Shown piece after piece: positions 44,700 through 53,372 of a stretch of 64,000 nucleotides of DNA. Origin of the DNA: Cladopsammia gracilis. Its lineage: Eukaryota; Cnidaria; Anthozoa; Scleractinia; Dendrophylliidae. The notes under the pieces were generated by a model. That model ran no database searches. It saw nothing but the letters and a program-made list of their open reading frames with translations, and was not told the origin of the DNA. The first letter of the stretch is position 1; the number at the start of each line of letters is the position of its first letter. The stretch is from positions 124,001-188,000 of the forward strand of contig JAJGOT010000203.1 in NCBI GenBank assembly GCA_022457155.1, read 5' to 3'. The position numbers and the translations under genes were made by a program.

Positions 44700-45428
44700 T
44701 TAAGTAACCTTAAATGGGAAGTGCACTAGCCTAGCATTGGAAAATACACCAAGTACTGTGACAAACCAAGGATTAGGAGGATTTAACTGCTGATTATAAA
44801 CTTCGATTTGATCGTGAGTCAATGCATACAAAGTTAAAAACAATGCTGGGCAGTACATTGCCCAAACTGTTCCTATCTGGTTTGTTGGCGTCGTCGGTAT
44901 GAACCCAGCAAATGAGCAAATCCAAATCTCGTGGAATGATGCAGCAAGAGCAGGCAGGATATGAACAGTAAAATATCTTATGTCTCGGAATTCTATACAG
45001 CTTTGTCTTTCTGACAGGCAAGCTACACAAATTATCCACGACAGGGAATTGATAATGGGAAAGAGAATCTCGTTGATGACTCTACTAATTCCGTCCATGC
45101 AAGCAACGTAACTGAGCAGAAATGAGCAGTAGAATGCCATTTGAAACAAAACAAACCAAGAGCACAGATATTTTATGTTGGTAAATTGCGACTGAAACAC
45201 AAGTTGCCAAAGTACACACAGCAATGTAGCAATGTAAAGACTGTTCCAGATTATGAACACGCATTCCAAAAAACTATGGAAGCTTGGTTCAAGAGCAGAT
45301 TCATTCAATTTTCCTTTATGTCGTGTTGACGTTTTGGTATCACATCTTGATATTTTTGAGCATGTTATAGCACAGACCATATAAAACGCGTTCATGCAAA
45401 CCAGCTCTGATGTTGTCAACATTGCCAT
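44700..45428 (-). CDS. Multi-pass membrane protein, copy 2 (242 aa)
   Basis: The 242-residue product is the same as that of 38798-39526, and its flanks are collinear for at least 2.5 kb on either side. The lack of change implies a recent duplication or gene conversion. As for copy 1, the hydrophobic segments suggest six or seven membrane passes, and the family is unknown. Confidence 0.7.
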   Translation of the reverse strand: MAMLTTSELVCMNAFYMVCAITCSKISRCDTKTSTRHKGKLNESALEPSFHSFLECVFIIWNSLYIATLLCVLWQLVFQSQFTNIKYLCSWFVLFQMAFYCSFLLSYVACMDGISRVINEILFPIINSLSWIICVACLSERQSCIEFRDIRYFTVHILPALAASFHEIWICSFAGFIPTTPTNQIGTVWAMYCPALFLTLYALTHDQIEVYNQQLNPPNPWFVTVLGVFSNARLVHFPFKVT

Positions 45429-45689
45429 CTCTCATTATTTGTCTCAGATTGTTATTTATATTCTTAGGTAAAAGTTATGAGCGAGATCTGTTGTATGCAT
45501 TATTCCTTGAATAAATAGATATTTAAATGTGCGACTCGAATAACTAATAAACCGTGAACACTTTGATTTCCAATTTGGCATGTCAGCATCTCAGCAGCAT
45601 CTCAGTTGTGCGGCTACCAATCAGATACAAAGGAAACCGCAAGCTGGGAGTGATTAAACTACAGCCAGAGGGTAGATTTTATTGGGAAA

Positions 45690-45892
45690 AAAAATACACA
45701 AATCTTTGGCTCGTTTCTCAAAAATCGCGTCCTTGGAACAAATCTTCCGTAATCTTAACGCCTGCGCGTAAGGAATCCCACATTCTTACAAGCAGTAGGG
45801 TGACTAGATGATCGATGTAAATACTGATGACTATCTGTTGGCTTGATATAGACATCCGTCTCTACATTCCCAGAAACGTTGATTACTCGCAC
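45690..45892 (-). pseudogene. Penelope-like element fragment (duplicate)
   Basis: Counterpart of 39797-39993. It has the uninterrupted VYIKPTDSHQYLHRSSSHP but a frameshift after TACKN, so each copy carries a different defect. Confidence 0.75.
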
Positions 45893-46400
45893 GTCTAAAA
45901 ATTATATTTCCTTGTTCGACCATTTAGATGTGAATTTGATTGTTTCTCTCTTTACCCTCTGTCCAAATTACGGAGGATTTGATCCAAGGACACTCAATTT
46001 AAGGAACGTTATAGAAACCACACATGCTCTTTCAGGAATGAACGTTACAAAAACGCAACTGAATTAAGTAAATATATATGGAGCCTGAAGAACAGAAAAG
46101 TCAATTATGAAATTAAGTGGCGAATTGTGAAACAAGCAAGATCGTATTCAAACATTAACAAAAAATGTAATTTGTGTTTATGGGAGAAGTACTTTATAAT
46201 TTGTAAACCGGAAATGTCAACTCTCAACAATAGATATGAACTGACGTCGTCCTGTAGACATTCTTAAAAATTTCTATTGAACACCGTATTTGTTTAAGCT
46301 GATCACCAATTGTATCTTGACACGTCACGCTAGAAGGTATTGTTCCTAATTTTCAAATTTGTATATCTTGAATGTATCCGTTTTTTTGGGGGGCAGTTGC

Positions 46401-46461
46401 CTGATGATTGCTTCGTGAGAAGCATGAAACTCACTCACAAATATATGTGTTTGAACTAGTC
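46401..46461 (+). ncRNA. Hammerhead-like core, incomplete
   Basis: CTGATGA (46401-46407), stem II TGCTTC/GAAGCA with GTGA tetraloop, GAAAC (46426-46430), and a possible AGTC at 46458-46461 pairing with ACT. Stem I does not form, so this is a degraded or extended relative, probably of a PLE terminus. Confidence 0.35.
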
Positions 46462-46599
46462 CATATTCTTTCTTTCTATACAAAGCTCTGGTTTATATCC
46501 ATTGAGCACTTTGATAGCAGATGAAGAGTTCAATTTTTCCTCTACTAGTTATATATATATATAACTTCACAGAAGTTCAGGTTTCACGAGTAATCATCG

Positions 46600-46602
<3 letters not shown>

Positions 46603-46640
<38 letters not shown>
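46603..46640. repeat. (AT)n microsatellite
   Basis: Alternating AT; a second short tract is at 46550-46562. Confidence 0.9.
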
Positions 46641-46643
<3 letters not shown>

Positions 46644-46677
46644 GATAAATATGGTTGACCAAACGATTGACTCCCAG

Positions 46678-46790
46678 TAGAAGGATCCACGTAGGATACG
46701 GTGCCTCTATGTGAGAACTAGAAAATGGTAAATAAAGATGGCTGTCTGTTGGTTTAGCGTAAATATCCGTATTAATAAAACGATTGCATT
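46678..46790 (-). pseudogene. Penelope-like element fragment (post-RT segment)
   Basis: Minus-strand codons give CNRFINTDIYAKPTDSHLYL and SSSHIEAPYP, homologous to the fragments at 39.8 and 45.7 kb. It abuts a plus-strand PLE RT segment head to head. Confidence 0.7.
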
Positions 46791-46796
46791 GTAGAG

Positions 46797-46932
46797 GCGA
46801 TTGAAGTTTGTCTTCAAACCAATAATTGTCAATTCTCTGGGAAAGATTTTGTGCAAAAACATGGTACTGCCATGGGCCCCAAAAACGCATGTAGTTATGC
46901 TGATTTGGCAATGGGATTAATCGATGAGAAAT
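46797..46932 (+). pseudogene. Penelope-like element fragment (RT motif B region)
   Basis: Plus-strand codons give FSGKDFVQKHGTAMGPKNAC and SYADLAMGLIDEK, the GTAMG-containing RT motif of PLEs. It joins directly to the gypsy RNase H fragment at ~46932. Confidence 0.75.
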
Positions 46933-47830
46933 CTAAGTTTGGAATTGATCGAGAAAGGGTGTCTGCAATGTGCAGGAAGGAACCCTTGCGATACTCAACG
47001 TGGAAGGTGTAACGCTGGAGAGTGAGCATCATGCTCTGTAGGCGACGCGGTGCTGAAGCTAGAGGATGTTTGAAGATGGTCTCTTGAGGTTGATGATCGC
47101 TGTGGACAGTCACATCTGACTTGCCGAAAAGGAGCTGATCAAATTTGTGGAAGGCATGTACAATAGCAAGAGTTCTTTAGACTAGTTCTTTAGCTTGTGT
47201 GAAAGCTTTACTGTGTTGTTCAGACCAGAGAAAATCTTGCTTAATGTGCGTGAGGTCACGGAGAGGACGGACTACTTCGCTAAGATTTGGGCAGAACTTG
47301 GATAGATAGGTGATTATCCCCAGAAAGGGTCGTGTGGCTGCCTTGTCTAGAGGTTGAAGCATGTCAAGAACAGCAGTGACTATCTCTGCACTAGGTTTGA
47401 GTCCCTCGGGGGTAAGAATGTGACCCTTGAAAGGTGCGGTGGGCGTTTTCAACTTGATTTTGACCGGATTGAGTTTAAGGTTGTGCTGAGAGAGACGATT
47501 CAGCAAGTTAATGATAGTGCAGTCATGGTCCCTAGTGGCCTCTGCTAGAGTTTCACCCCGGCCTACGACAATGATGTCATCAGCAATGTTCACAACGCCT
47601 TCTATTCCGCAGAGGACATCATGAGAAAATCTTTGCTTGGTTGAGTCGGTGAATGTTTTCCTCGAGAGTAGGTATGGATTATTATGATTATGATTATGAT
47701 TATGATTATGATTATGATTATGATTATGATTATGATTATGATTATGATTATGATTATGATTATGATTATGATTATGATTATGATTATGATTATGATTATG
47801 ATTATGATTATGATTATGATTATTATTATG

Positions 47831-47868
<38 letters not shown>

Positions 47869-48215
47869 GGTCGGATTATGGCCTTATTGACAGTTTGTGA
47901 GGGGTCCAAACAGATACGAACTTTTGCTGGTTTGGCAGCAGATGCGGGACGCTGACGAACAACCATATAAGAAATCCATGGGGTGGGGTCATTAACTCTC
48001 ACCAGCTGACCGGTTTGGATAAGCTTATCCAGTGCCTCCTTGATGATGGGCAGTTTAGGTGCGGCATAGCGGTGGGGAGCTGCCTGGATGGGCTTCACAT
48101 CGGGATTAAGGGTGATTGAGAAGGGCTCACTCAGTTTGCCTAAGCCCTCAAATAATTCTGGATTAGCCAGTTTAATATAATCTAATGATAACTCACCAAA
48201 AGGCGGATTTTTCAA
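46933..48215 (-). pseudogene. Ty3/gypsy-type polyprotein fragment (RT and RNase H)
   Basis: From right to left: RT start with PEEL-like lead, WISYMVVRQR and KVRICLDPSQTVNKAIIRP (48215-47868); a (ATTATG)n/(ATT)n tract; then CGIEGVVNIADDIIVVGRG (a YxDD-type box with Ala-Asp-Asp), LNPVKIKL, GHILTPEGLKP, FLGIITYLSKFCPNLSEV (47593-47177); then RNase H HSDHQPQETIF and IADTLSRS (47113-46933). The part between LDP and the ADD box is deleted or replaced by the microsatellite, and stops separate the parts. Integrase and gag are not seen. Confidence 0.85.
47673..47868. repeat. (GATTAT)n then (ATT)n microsatellite
   Basis: About 24 hexanucleotide units followed by ~14 trinucleotides. It accounts for the repetitive frames at 47653-47955 and 47684-47890. 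Confidence 0.95.
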
Positions 48216-48230
48216 GACAACAGAGGTATG

Positions 48231-48386
48231 TCCAGAAATGCACGCTAATGAGATTCATGCTCTTTATCATAGACATCATGAAGTGTCCTAAAACAAGCAA
48301 TTCTGTCAAACATGAAGTCATATGGAAATTACAAATAATTGTGTATAATATGAAGTGCCCAAGGTCCGAGTTACGTGCATTTCTGG
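48231..48386. repeat. Small element with inverted ends
   Basis: TCCAGAAATGCACG (48231) pairs with CGTGCATTTCTGGA (48373-48386). It sits at the 3' end of leader frame copy 3. Confidence 0.55.
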
Positions 48387-48478
48387 ACATAAGTGAAATA
48401 GAGGGGATGATACATATTAGGATAATTGCCTTGTTGATCTGCACTTTCCTCCGTTTGTTTCTGTATTGTGTTTTCCAT
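48371..48478 (-). CDS. Short conserved leader frame, copy 3 (35 codons)
   Basis: Starts MENTIQKQTEESADQQGNYP, then NMYHPLY, ending at a stop inside the 48231-48386 element. It differs from copy 2 by mostly replacement changes, so selection is not evident. Confidence 0.35.
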   Translation of the reverse strand: MENTIQKQTEESADQQGNYPNMYHPLYFTYVQKCT

Positions 48479-48500
48479 ATCGACAGTAGCTTAGCTTAGA

Positions 48501-48506
<6 letters not shown>

Positions 48507-48554
<48 letters not shown>

Positions 48555-48564
48555 TATATATATA
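48507..48564. repeat. (TA)n microsatellite
   Basis: Alternating TA with minor interruptions. It marks where the duplicate block (48404-48490, resuming at 51240) was split by the PLE-containing segment. Confidence 0.9.
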
Positions 48565-48661
48565 AAGTGTAGAACTGGATATTCGTAAAACAGTGCTCAA
48601 TACATTAATGTAGAGCGAAGTATATGTTTATGGAGGAAAGAAACAAATAAACTACGCTTTC

Positions 48662-48704
48662 ATCCCGACAAGCCTGTTTCGTGGTTGCCCACTCATCAGG
48701 GGAT
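48662..48704 (-). ncRNA. Hammerhead ribozyme, complete type I motif
   Basis: Minus strand: ATCCC (stem I), CTGATGA, stem II GTGG-GCAA-CCAC (GNRA loop), GAAAC, stem III ACA/TGT with loop GGCT, cleavage triplet GTC, GGGAT (stem I). All core bases and all three stems are present in 43 nt. It lies ~85 bp past the end of the PLE coding region on the same strand, where PLE terminal repeats carry such ribozymes. Confidence 0.88.
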
Positions 48705-48787
48705 TCAATAAGAATATTCTTTACCATCGCTTCTTATATACAAAATAATTTACATAATAACAATAACAAATCTATGCGGCGCGAAGT

Positions 48788-49013
48788 TTAACTGTTGCGT
48801 AGAAGGGCTTTGTTTCTATGGCGGCAAGAAGACACGAGTTCATTACGTTTGTTAAGTGTAGAAAGTTTCGGTCGGCAAATGATTAGAAATTTTTCCTTTA
48901 GGCAGAGGTTGCATCTTTTGCTTGAGCTGTTGTACGGTGAATGCGAAGACAGGATGCGCCATGAAATATAGTGTTCGATGTTGTTGTCTTTGAGCGTCGG
49001 TGATATGTTAGAC
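48788..49013 (-). pseudogene. PLE C-terminal segment
   Basis: Codes TLKDNNIEHYISWRILSSHS, CNLCLKEKFLIICRP, LNKRNELVSSCRHRNKALL, the conserved tail that follows GIY-YIG in PLEs. The reading frame is shifted relative to the part upstream of the LINE insertion. Confidence 0.85.
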
Positions 49014-49021
49014 CAGTTGAG

Positions 49022-49451
49022 CTGGGAATCGCTAGAGAGCAGAAGGAGGGCCATGAGGCTATGTATGATGTTCAAAATTCACCATAATCTTGTTGCTCCA
49101 GATGGGTTGGATAGAATGGAACCAATGCAAAGGAAGAGCAGGCACTGTAATTCTTTGAGTTACAAAGTCCCAAGATCAAAAACGAACTTCCATCTCTACT
49201 CCTATTTCCCAAGAACGATCAGAGATTGGAACAGTCTTCCAGACGATGTAGTGCAAGCATCGACCTTGGCCTCCTTTAAACAGAGGCTTGCCAGTCTTGA
49301 TTACTAGACATGACCACTCCTTTCTTTATTTATTGATTTGTTATTAATTAAGTTTTACTGCTATTATTGTGAATGTACATTTTTAACGCTTGCGAAAATC
49401 TTCAGAAGTGAAGGAGGCAAGTTTAATGGAAGAAGAAGAAGAAGAAGAGTT
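49022..49451 (+). mobile_element. CR1/jockey-type LINE 3' fragment inserted in the PLE
   Basis: Encodes the extreme RT C-terminus: WESLESRRRAMRLCMMFKIH, LVAPDGLD, YSYFPRTIRDWNSLPDDVV and ASFKQRLASLDY-stop (49307), then a ~140 bp 3'UTR ending in (GAA)n. CAGTTGAG occurs at both junctions (49014-49021 and 49452-49459) and may be the target duplication. The insertion is heavily 5'-truncated (430 bp). Confidence 0.85.
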
Positions 49452-49454
49452 CAG

Positions 49455-50616
49455 TTGAGTTTCTGTGTTTAGAGTGGCGGAATGATGCGGTGTGGTTTCG
49501 GTATCTTGTTTTGAAGTCGTTTTCCGTGAGTCCGATGTATGTTTCTGTTGTGTTGTTGTCGTTGCGCGTGACTGTAGCTTGGTAGATGACTGATGATTGT
49601 AGGCAGTTTCCGTCGAGTGGGCATTTGTTCTTTTGTCGGCAGTTGCATGTCTTCTTGTCTTGAGTGGTATTAGATTTAGCTGTGGCGGCGTCGTTGGCTT
49701 GCGTGGATGACTTTAGAATCTGCTTATTATGGTTATCAATTATCTGTTTGGCGTTATTCATGCAGCTGTAACTTATTTTTATCGTGTTGCGGTTGAAGAT
49801 TTTTCGGAGCTTGTGATCTTTAGGGAAGTGCTTGTCTATTAGGGCGAGGAACTTGTATCCGATGTTGGTGCTGGTGTTTTTGCTAAATGGAGGGTTATAC
49901 CAGATGATGTTGTTGCGTTGTCTGTTTTTCCGTCTGTTTGTTGTTGGAGGCTCATACTGTAGCGTGTATTGGTAGCCGCTTTCGTCGAGTGCTTTCTGGT
50001 ATGGAGGGACGGCTTGGTCAAAGGATGCTTTGTCGGAAGATAGGGATGAAAGGCGTTTGTTGATGCCGGCGGGAATGTTCTTTGCAGTGATGGGCGGGTG
50101 ATTGCTCTCGCGGTGGACGTATTGAAGTTTAGTGTTCGGTTTAGTGAAGGGCTGATAGGTGCTTTGGTTGAGGTTAAATGTGACGTCTAGGAAGTTAATG
50201 ATTTGTTTGTTAGCTTCTATGGTGATGCGTAGTCCGTTATTATTAAAGATGCGGCATATTTCTTTCTTGGTGTTCTCTGTGTCTCTGGGTGAAGCGTTAG
50301 TAATGGCTAGTCCGTCGTCTCGGTAAAGTCCTACGTTGATATTCAGGTGCTGGAGTTGAGATAGGAGAAAGCTTCCCACGAGTTCGCATGTTTCGGCGCC
50401 GTCGAAGCTTCCCATGGTGACGTCGAATGTCGTGTTGCCTTTCTTTTGCCAGGGTTGGTTCTTGTGGATTAGGATGGAGCTTTTAGCGTGGATTATGATG
50501 TTTCTTTCGTCGGCGGTGATGTTATCGTAGTTAGAGGCGAAGTCGAGTGCTTTGTTAAGGAGGTCTTGGCCGATGGAGGGGTAGAACTCTTCAATGTTCA
50601 GTTGAATGGATTTCAA
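49455..50616 (-). pseudogene. PLE reverse transcriptase plus GIY-YIG endonuclease (truncated)
   Basis: A long open frame of ~387 PLE codons. Landmarks: IEEFYPSI (RT palm A region), GSFDGAETCELVGSFLLSQL, GLYRDDGLAI (catalytic DD), INFLDVTF, FTKPNTKLQYVHRESNHPP, then a linker with CNCRQKNKCPLDGNCLQ (Cys cluster typical for PLE endonucleases), YQATVT, TYIGLTENDFKTRYRNH (GIY-YIG signature) and FRHSKHRNSTEL, where the LINE tail cuts it. The run of Phe at the end of the raw frame is the (GAA)n tail read backwards. In life these enzymes nick and prime reverse transcription; this copy lacks its N-terminus and is interrupted. Confidence 0.9.
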
Positions 50617-50650
50617 AAAGCGCTCAACTCTAATTCATTAGAGGAGCAAA

Positions 50651-50852
50651 GACAAATTCATTGAATGCAGATCAGACTTCAGAAGATATTCATTCGTTTA
50701 ATGCTACAGTTCTGTTTCGTATGGTCAAAAGATGACCACACTCATCAGGTAATTTTAACGAGATGAGTGTGGTCGTCTTTTGACCATACGAAACAGAATT
50801 GTAGCATTAAACGAATGAATATCTTCTGAAGTCTGATCTGCATTCAATGAAT
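50651..50852. repeat. Palindromic PLE-type terminal repeats
   Basis: Left arm 50651-50742 and right arm ~50758-50852 are inverted copies (CATTGAATGCAGATCAGACT, GTTTCGTATGGTCAAAAGAT). The first ~36 bp recur directly at 50982-51017, beyond an AT-rich palindromic stretch (50854-50982). Confidence 0.8.
50705..50748 (-). ncRNA. Hammerhead-like motif with GTA triplet
   Basis: Minus strand: CTGATGA, stem II GTGTGGTCA/TGACCATAC (9 bp), GAAAC, stem III ACAG/CTGT, triplet GTA. Stem I is weak. The opposing plus-strand arm (~50758-50804) has a mutated core (CGAGATGA). Confidence 0.55.
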
Positions 50853-50853
50853 T

Positions 50854-50886
<33 letters not shown>

Positions 50887-50982
50887 ATTATATATAATTA
50901 TATAATTATATATAATTATATATAATTATATATATATAATATATAATTATATATATAATTTATATATATATATATATATATA
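50854..50982. repeat. AT-only low-complexity palindromes
   Basis: Runs of TATATA and AATTATATAATTATA between two copies of the PLE-type terminal sequence. Confidence 0.9.
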
Positions 50983-51017
50983 AATTCATTGAATGCAGAT
51001 CAGACTTCAGAAGATAT

Positions 51018-51240
51018 ATATATATATATATATATACAATTATGTACAATTATGTATACAATGTGCCCTCCCCGTTGTTACCATAATGGCTTTATGGCAA
51101 CTCCTGAACTTGGGCACAGGATGTACGGTTACACATTGTTGGATTGCATTGTTTATATATATATATATTGTTGGATTGCATATATATATAAATGAAGAAG
51201 AACAAAAGAATAGCAATAACAACATTTTGATTTAAAAAAT
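51018..51240. other. AT microsatellites and unique spacer
   Basis: Three short (TA)n tracts (51017-51038, 51153-51168, 51180-51191) and a CATTGTTGGATTGCAT duplication at ~51135 and ~51166. No gene. Confidence 0.7.
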
Positions 51241-51480
51241 CAACGTAAGCAACTATATAAACAGGTTTGAAGTTTATCAATTAACAGTGAAAAACAATAA
51301 CAACAGTAGCAGCAACAAGAACACCTAATTGATCAGAAGTGTGGGACACTAAACAACCTTTTTCTTTCCCTTTGATAAGCTTTCACCTTATGTTAGCGGA
51401 TACAATTGTCCATCTTTAGACTATTTTACTTTGAAATCTCAATTCGGCGCATTAACTCAGTAAACTGGAAAGTCTGCGTT
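51241..51480. repeat. Segmental duplicate block 2
   Basis: Diverged copy of 31300-31520 (GTTAGCGGATACAATTGTCC). The preceding part of the duplicate is at 48404-48490, so ~2.75 kb was inserted between. Confidence 0.7.
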
Positions 51481-51752
51481 GTGAGCGACACAAAGTTACA
51501 TGTTTTGCACAATCTTGCAGATAAGAGAATTGAAACAGACCTTCTGATGCTCAAGGTGCTTTGGTACGCAATAAAGAAGTTAATAATTTTCATTTTCTAT
51601 TCAAACTGGCCTAAATGCGATCACGCGTCACAAAATCTGCGCATTTCTGCCAAGAGTTTGTGACGCGTGATTGTTTCGCAATCGAAACCAGAAATTTAAA
51701 AATGAACTGTCAAATTTGTCTACCACGGGATTTTAGCCCGATTTTACAGCTC

Positions 51753-52007
51753 TCAGTTATGATTTTGGAGACAAAATTTCAGTCGCTTATATCTCGCACA
51801 AATCACGTTGCCCTGAACTAAAAATTCGCAATCAGCGTCACTGAAGTTCATGGCCAGCTTCAAGCTGGTATAAAAATCGCAGGATTCTGAGACGGTCATG
51901 TTAGCCCCACAAGTTCCCAGCTCCCAAGAAATTCCCCATCCAGTCACTACTAGGAATGCTTGAAAATAAAGAGTAAGTACAGCATATCGCCAGTGACTTT
52001 GCCACAT
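51753..52007 (-). CDS. Small secreted cysteine-containing protein (84 aa), hypothetical
   Basis: Starts at ATG 52007 (context AAGAATG). Residues ~8-25 (YAVLTLYFQAFLVVTGWG) look like a signal peptide or membrane anchor. The rest has five Cys (TCGANM, ESCDF, ADCEF, VICAR, KFCLQ) and two N-glycosylation sites (NMT, NFS), ending at a TGA at 51753-51755. I recognise no family. It lies in the segmental duplicate block and has no intact counterpart near 31.7 kb. It could also be the first exon of a longer gene. Confidence 0.45.
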   Translation of the reverse strand: MWQSHWRYAVLTLYFQAFLVVTGWGISWELGTCGANMTVSESCDFYTSLKLAMNFSDADCEFLVQGNVICARYKRLKFCLQNHN

Positions 52008-52139
52008 TCTTGTTTTAAATTGTAATGCTATAAAAAAAAATTTCAGTGAAAGATATTTTATTTAGAGCCTTTCATATTCACGAGTTTGCTCACATGAGCC
52101 TTTAATTGTTTATTTATATGAAAGAGAAAACTGAAAGAC

Positions 52140-52480
52140 ATGCAAGTCTAACACTAATACATTTCATGTTGTTGATTACAAAACTTTAAAATGATGACAT
52201 ATAAATGAAAATAAGTTTGGAAACAGTGTCCCTATGTATCTTTCTTTGAACTCTTTAACACTGACATGTTCTTGTGGTAAGTTTACTTTTCATAGATGCA
52301 TTAATTGCTTAAGGTGGAATACGAACAAGAATAGTGATTAATCTATAACTACCGTTACATTACTCGTCTGGTAGACTATATAAAATAATCCCAACGGAAG
52401 TTTCAAATTGGGAACCAAAATGATGGTGAAAACGTTACTGTGGAGTTACGTTGGCAGGCAAATTAAATGTGACAGATTAA
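52140..52480. repeat. Segmental duplicate block 2, continued
   Basis: Matches 31858-32010 and 32827-32960 without the 0.8 kb carried by block 1. Confidence 0.7.
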
Positions 52481-53372
52481 ATTATTGTGACACCCAACTG
52501 ATACTTACAACAATTGAAACCCATCAACAGAAGAAAACAATGGATCTAATGGTGTGGCTTTGAATGTTAAAGAAAGAACACGCCAGAATTCGGTTCCTTT
52601 GACAACGAGTCATAAATTCACATTGGAAAATATTATGTACCTTTTAAAGACAAAGGAGACAAAGAGGGGGTGCAGGTTATCGTGAATAGGTATTGTGGAA
52701 TGGGGTCAAAATGTTACCAATATGCGCTGAAGCTCGGGGTACTATTTACATTGTAAGGAATCTGCATTCAACTGCAAATTAAGGACGGCGCAAAAAATAA
52801 TTTCAATGTTAACTATCTTGCATTGTATATAAGGCAGGAATCTTAAGAGATTATTTGCTTGTCATGCTGTTGCTAAAATTCAGTAGGTAATAAAGGATTA
52901 CATATCTTTCCACGTAAATAAAATCAATTATTTTGTCAAATGAGTTTTTGTACATCGTTTTCTGTCGAGATTCTCATGTCCTCCCAAAAATTACTGGTTG
53001 CAAAATGATTGATCGTTACCTGTTTTGGCAAGAAATCGAAGACACTTACAGCGTTAAAGAAGTCAGAACAAATTTTATAGAGGCAAAGTTTCATAATCTT
53101 CCCTGATATCCTTACGAGCTGTGATAATTCACCATGAAGTTTGGCTCTAGCTCTAGGTGACTGTAATATGATTACATTAATTATTCATTAACAGTAGCTC
53201 TGCGAGCGGGCAAGATTGGTCGTTCTAGCAAACGATTACGTAGCTTGCCGAAAAGAAAAACCTTGAACAATTTAACATGTTGTCATCTTAAGTATCGAAC
53301 AATCAACTTGTTTTCGTGCACTGGAAAAGGAAAAGGAGCAATAAACGCCACCTAAATACGATTAATAAACGT
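52481..53372. repeat. Third, diverged unit of the tandem duplication (left part)
   Basis: Collinear with ~37680-38400 and with 55040-56450 (CGGTTCCTTTGACAACGAGT, CAAATTAAGGACGGCGC, AAATAAAATCAATTATTTTG). It shows the empty site for the 55415-56254 element. No gene. Confidence 0.75.

Larger units (their letters stand above)
40311..46207. repeat. Tandem segmental duplication, copy 2 (rearranged left end)
   Basis: Block order is B (40311-40642), A (40651-41522), a 38 bp linker with CTTAAGTATGGAAGG, the last ~45 bp of B again, then C (41609-46207). The left MITE end is lost at the B/A joint. Everything from C onward is collinear with copy 1. Confidence 0.85.
48650..50640 (-). mobile_element. Penelope-like element, 5'-truncated, interrupted by a LINE tail
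   Basis: Minus-strand order: partial RT and GIY-YIG frame (50616-49455), LINE insertion (49451-49022), PLE C-terminus (about 49010-48788), then a hammerhead (48704-48662). The RT start (fingers) is missing. Upstream, 50651-50852 holds palindromic terminal-repeat-like arms with hammerhead cores. Confidence 0.88.

Noticed and set aside
47653..47955. Asp-Tyr and Ile-Met repeat proteins
   Set aside because: Pure translation of the (GATTAT)n/(ATT)n microsatellite.
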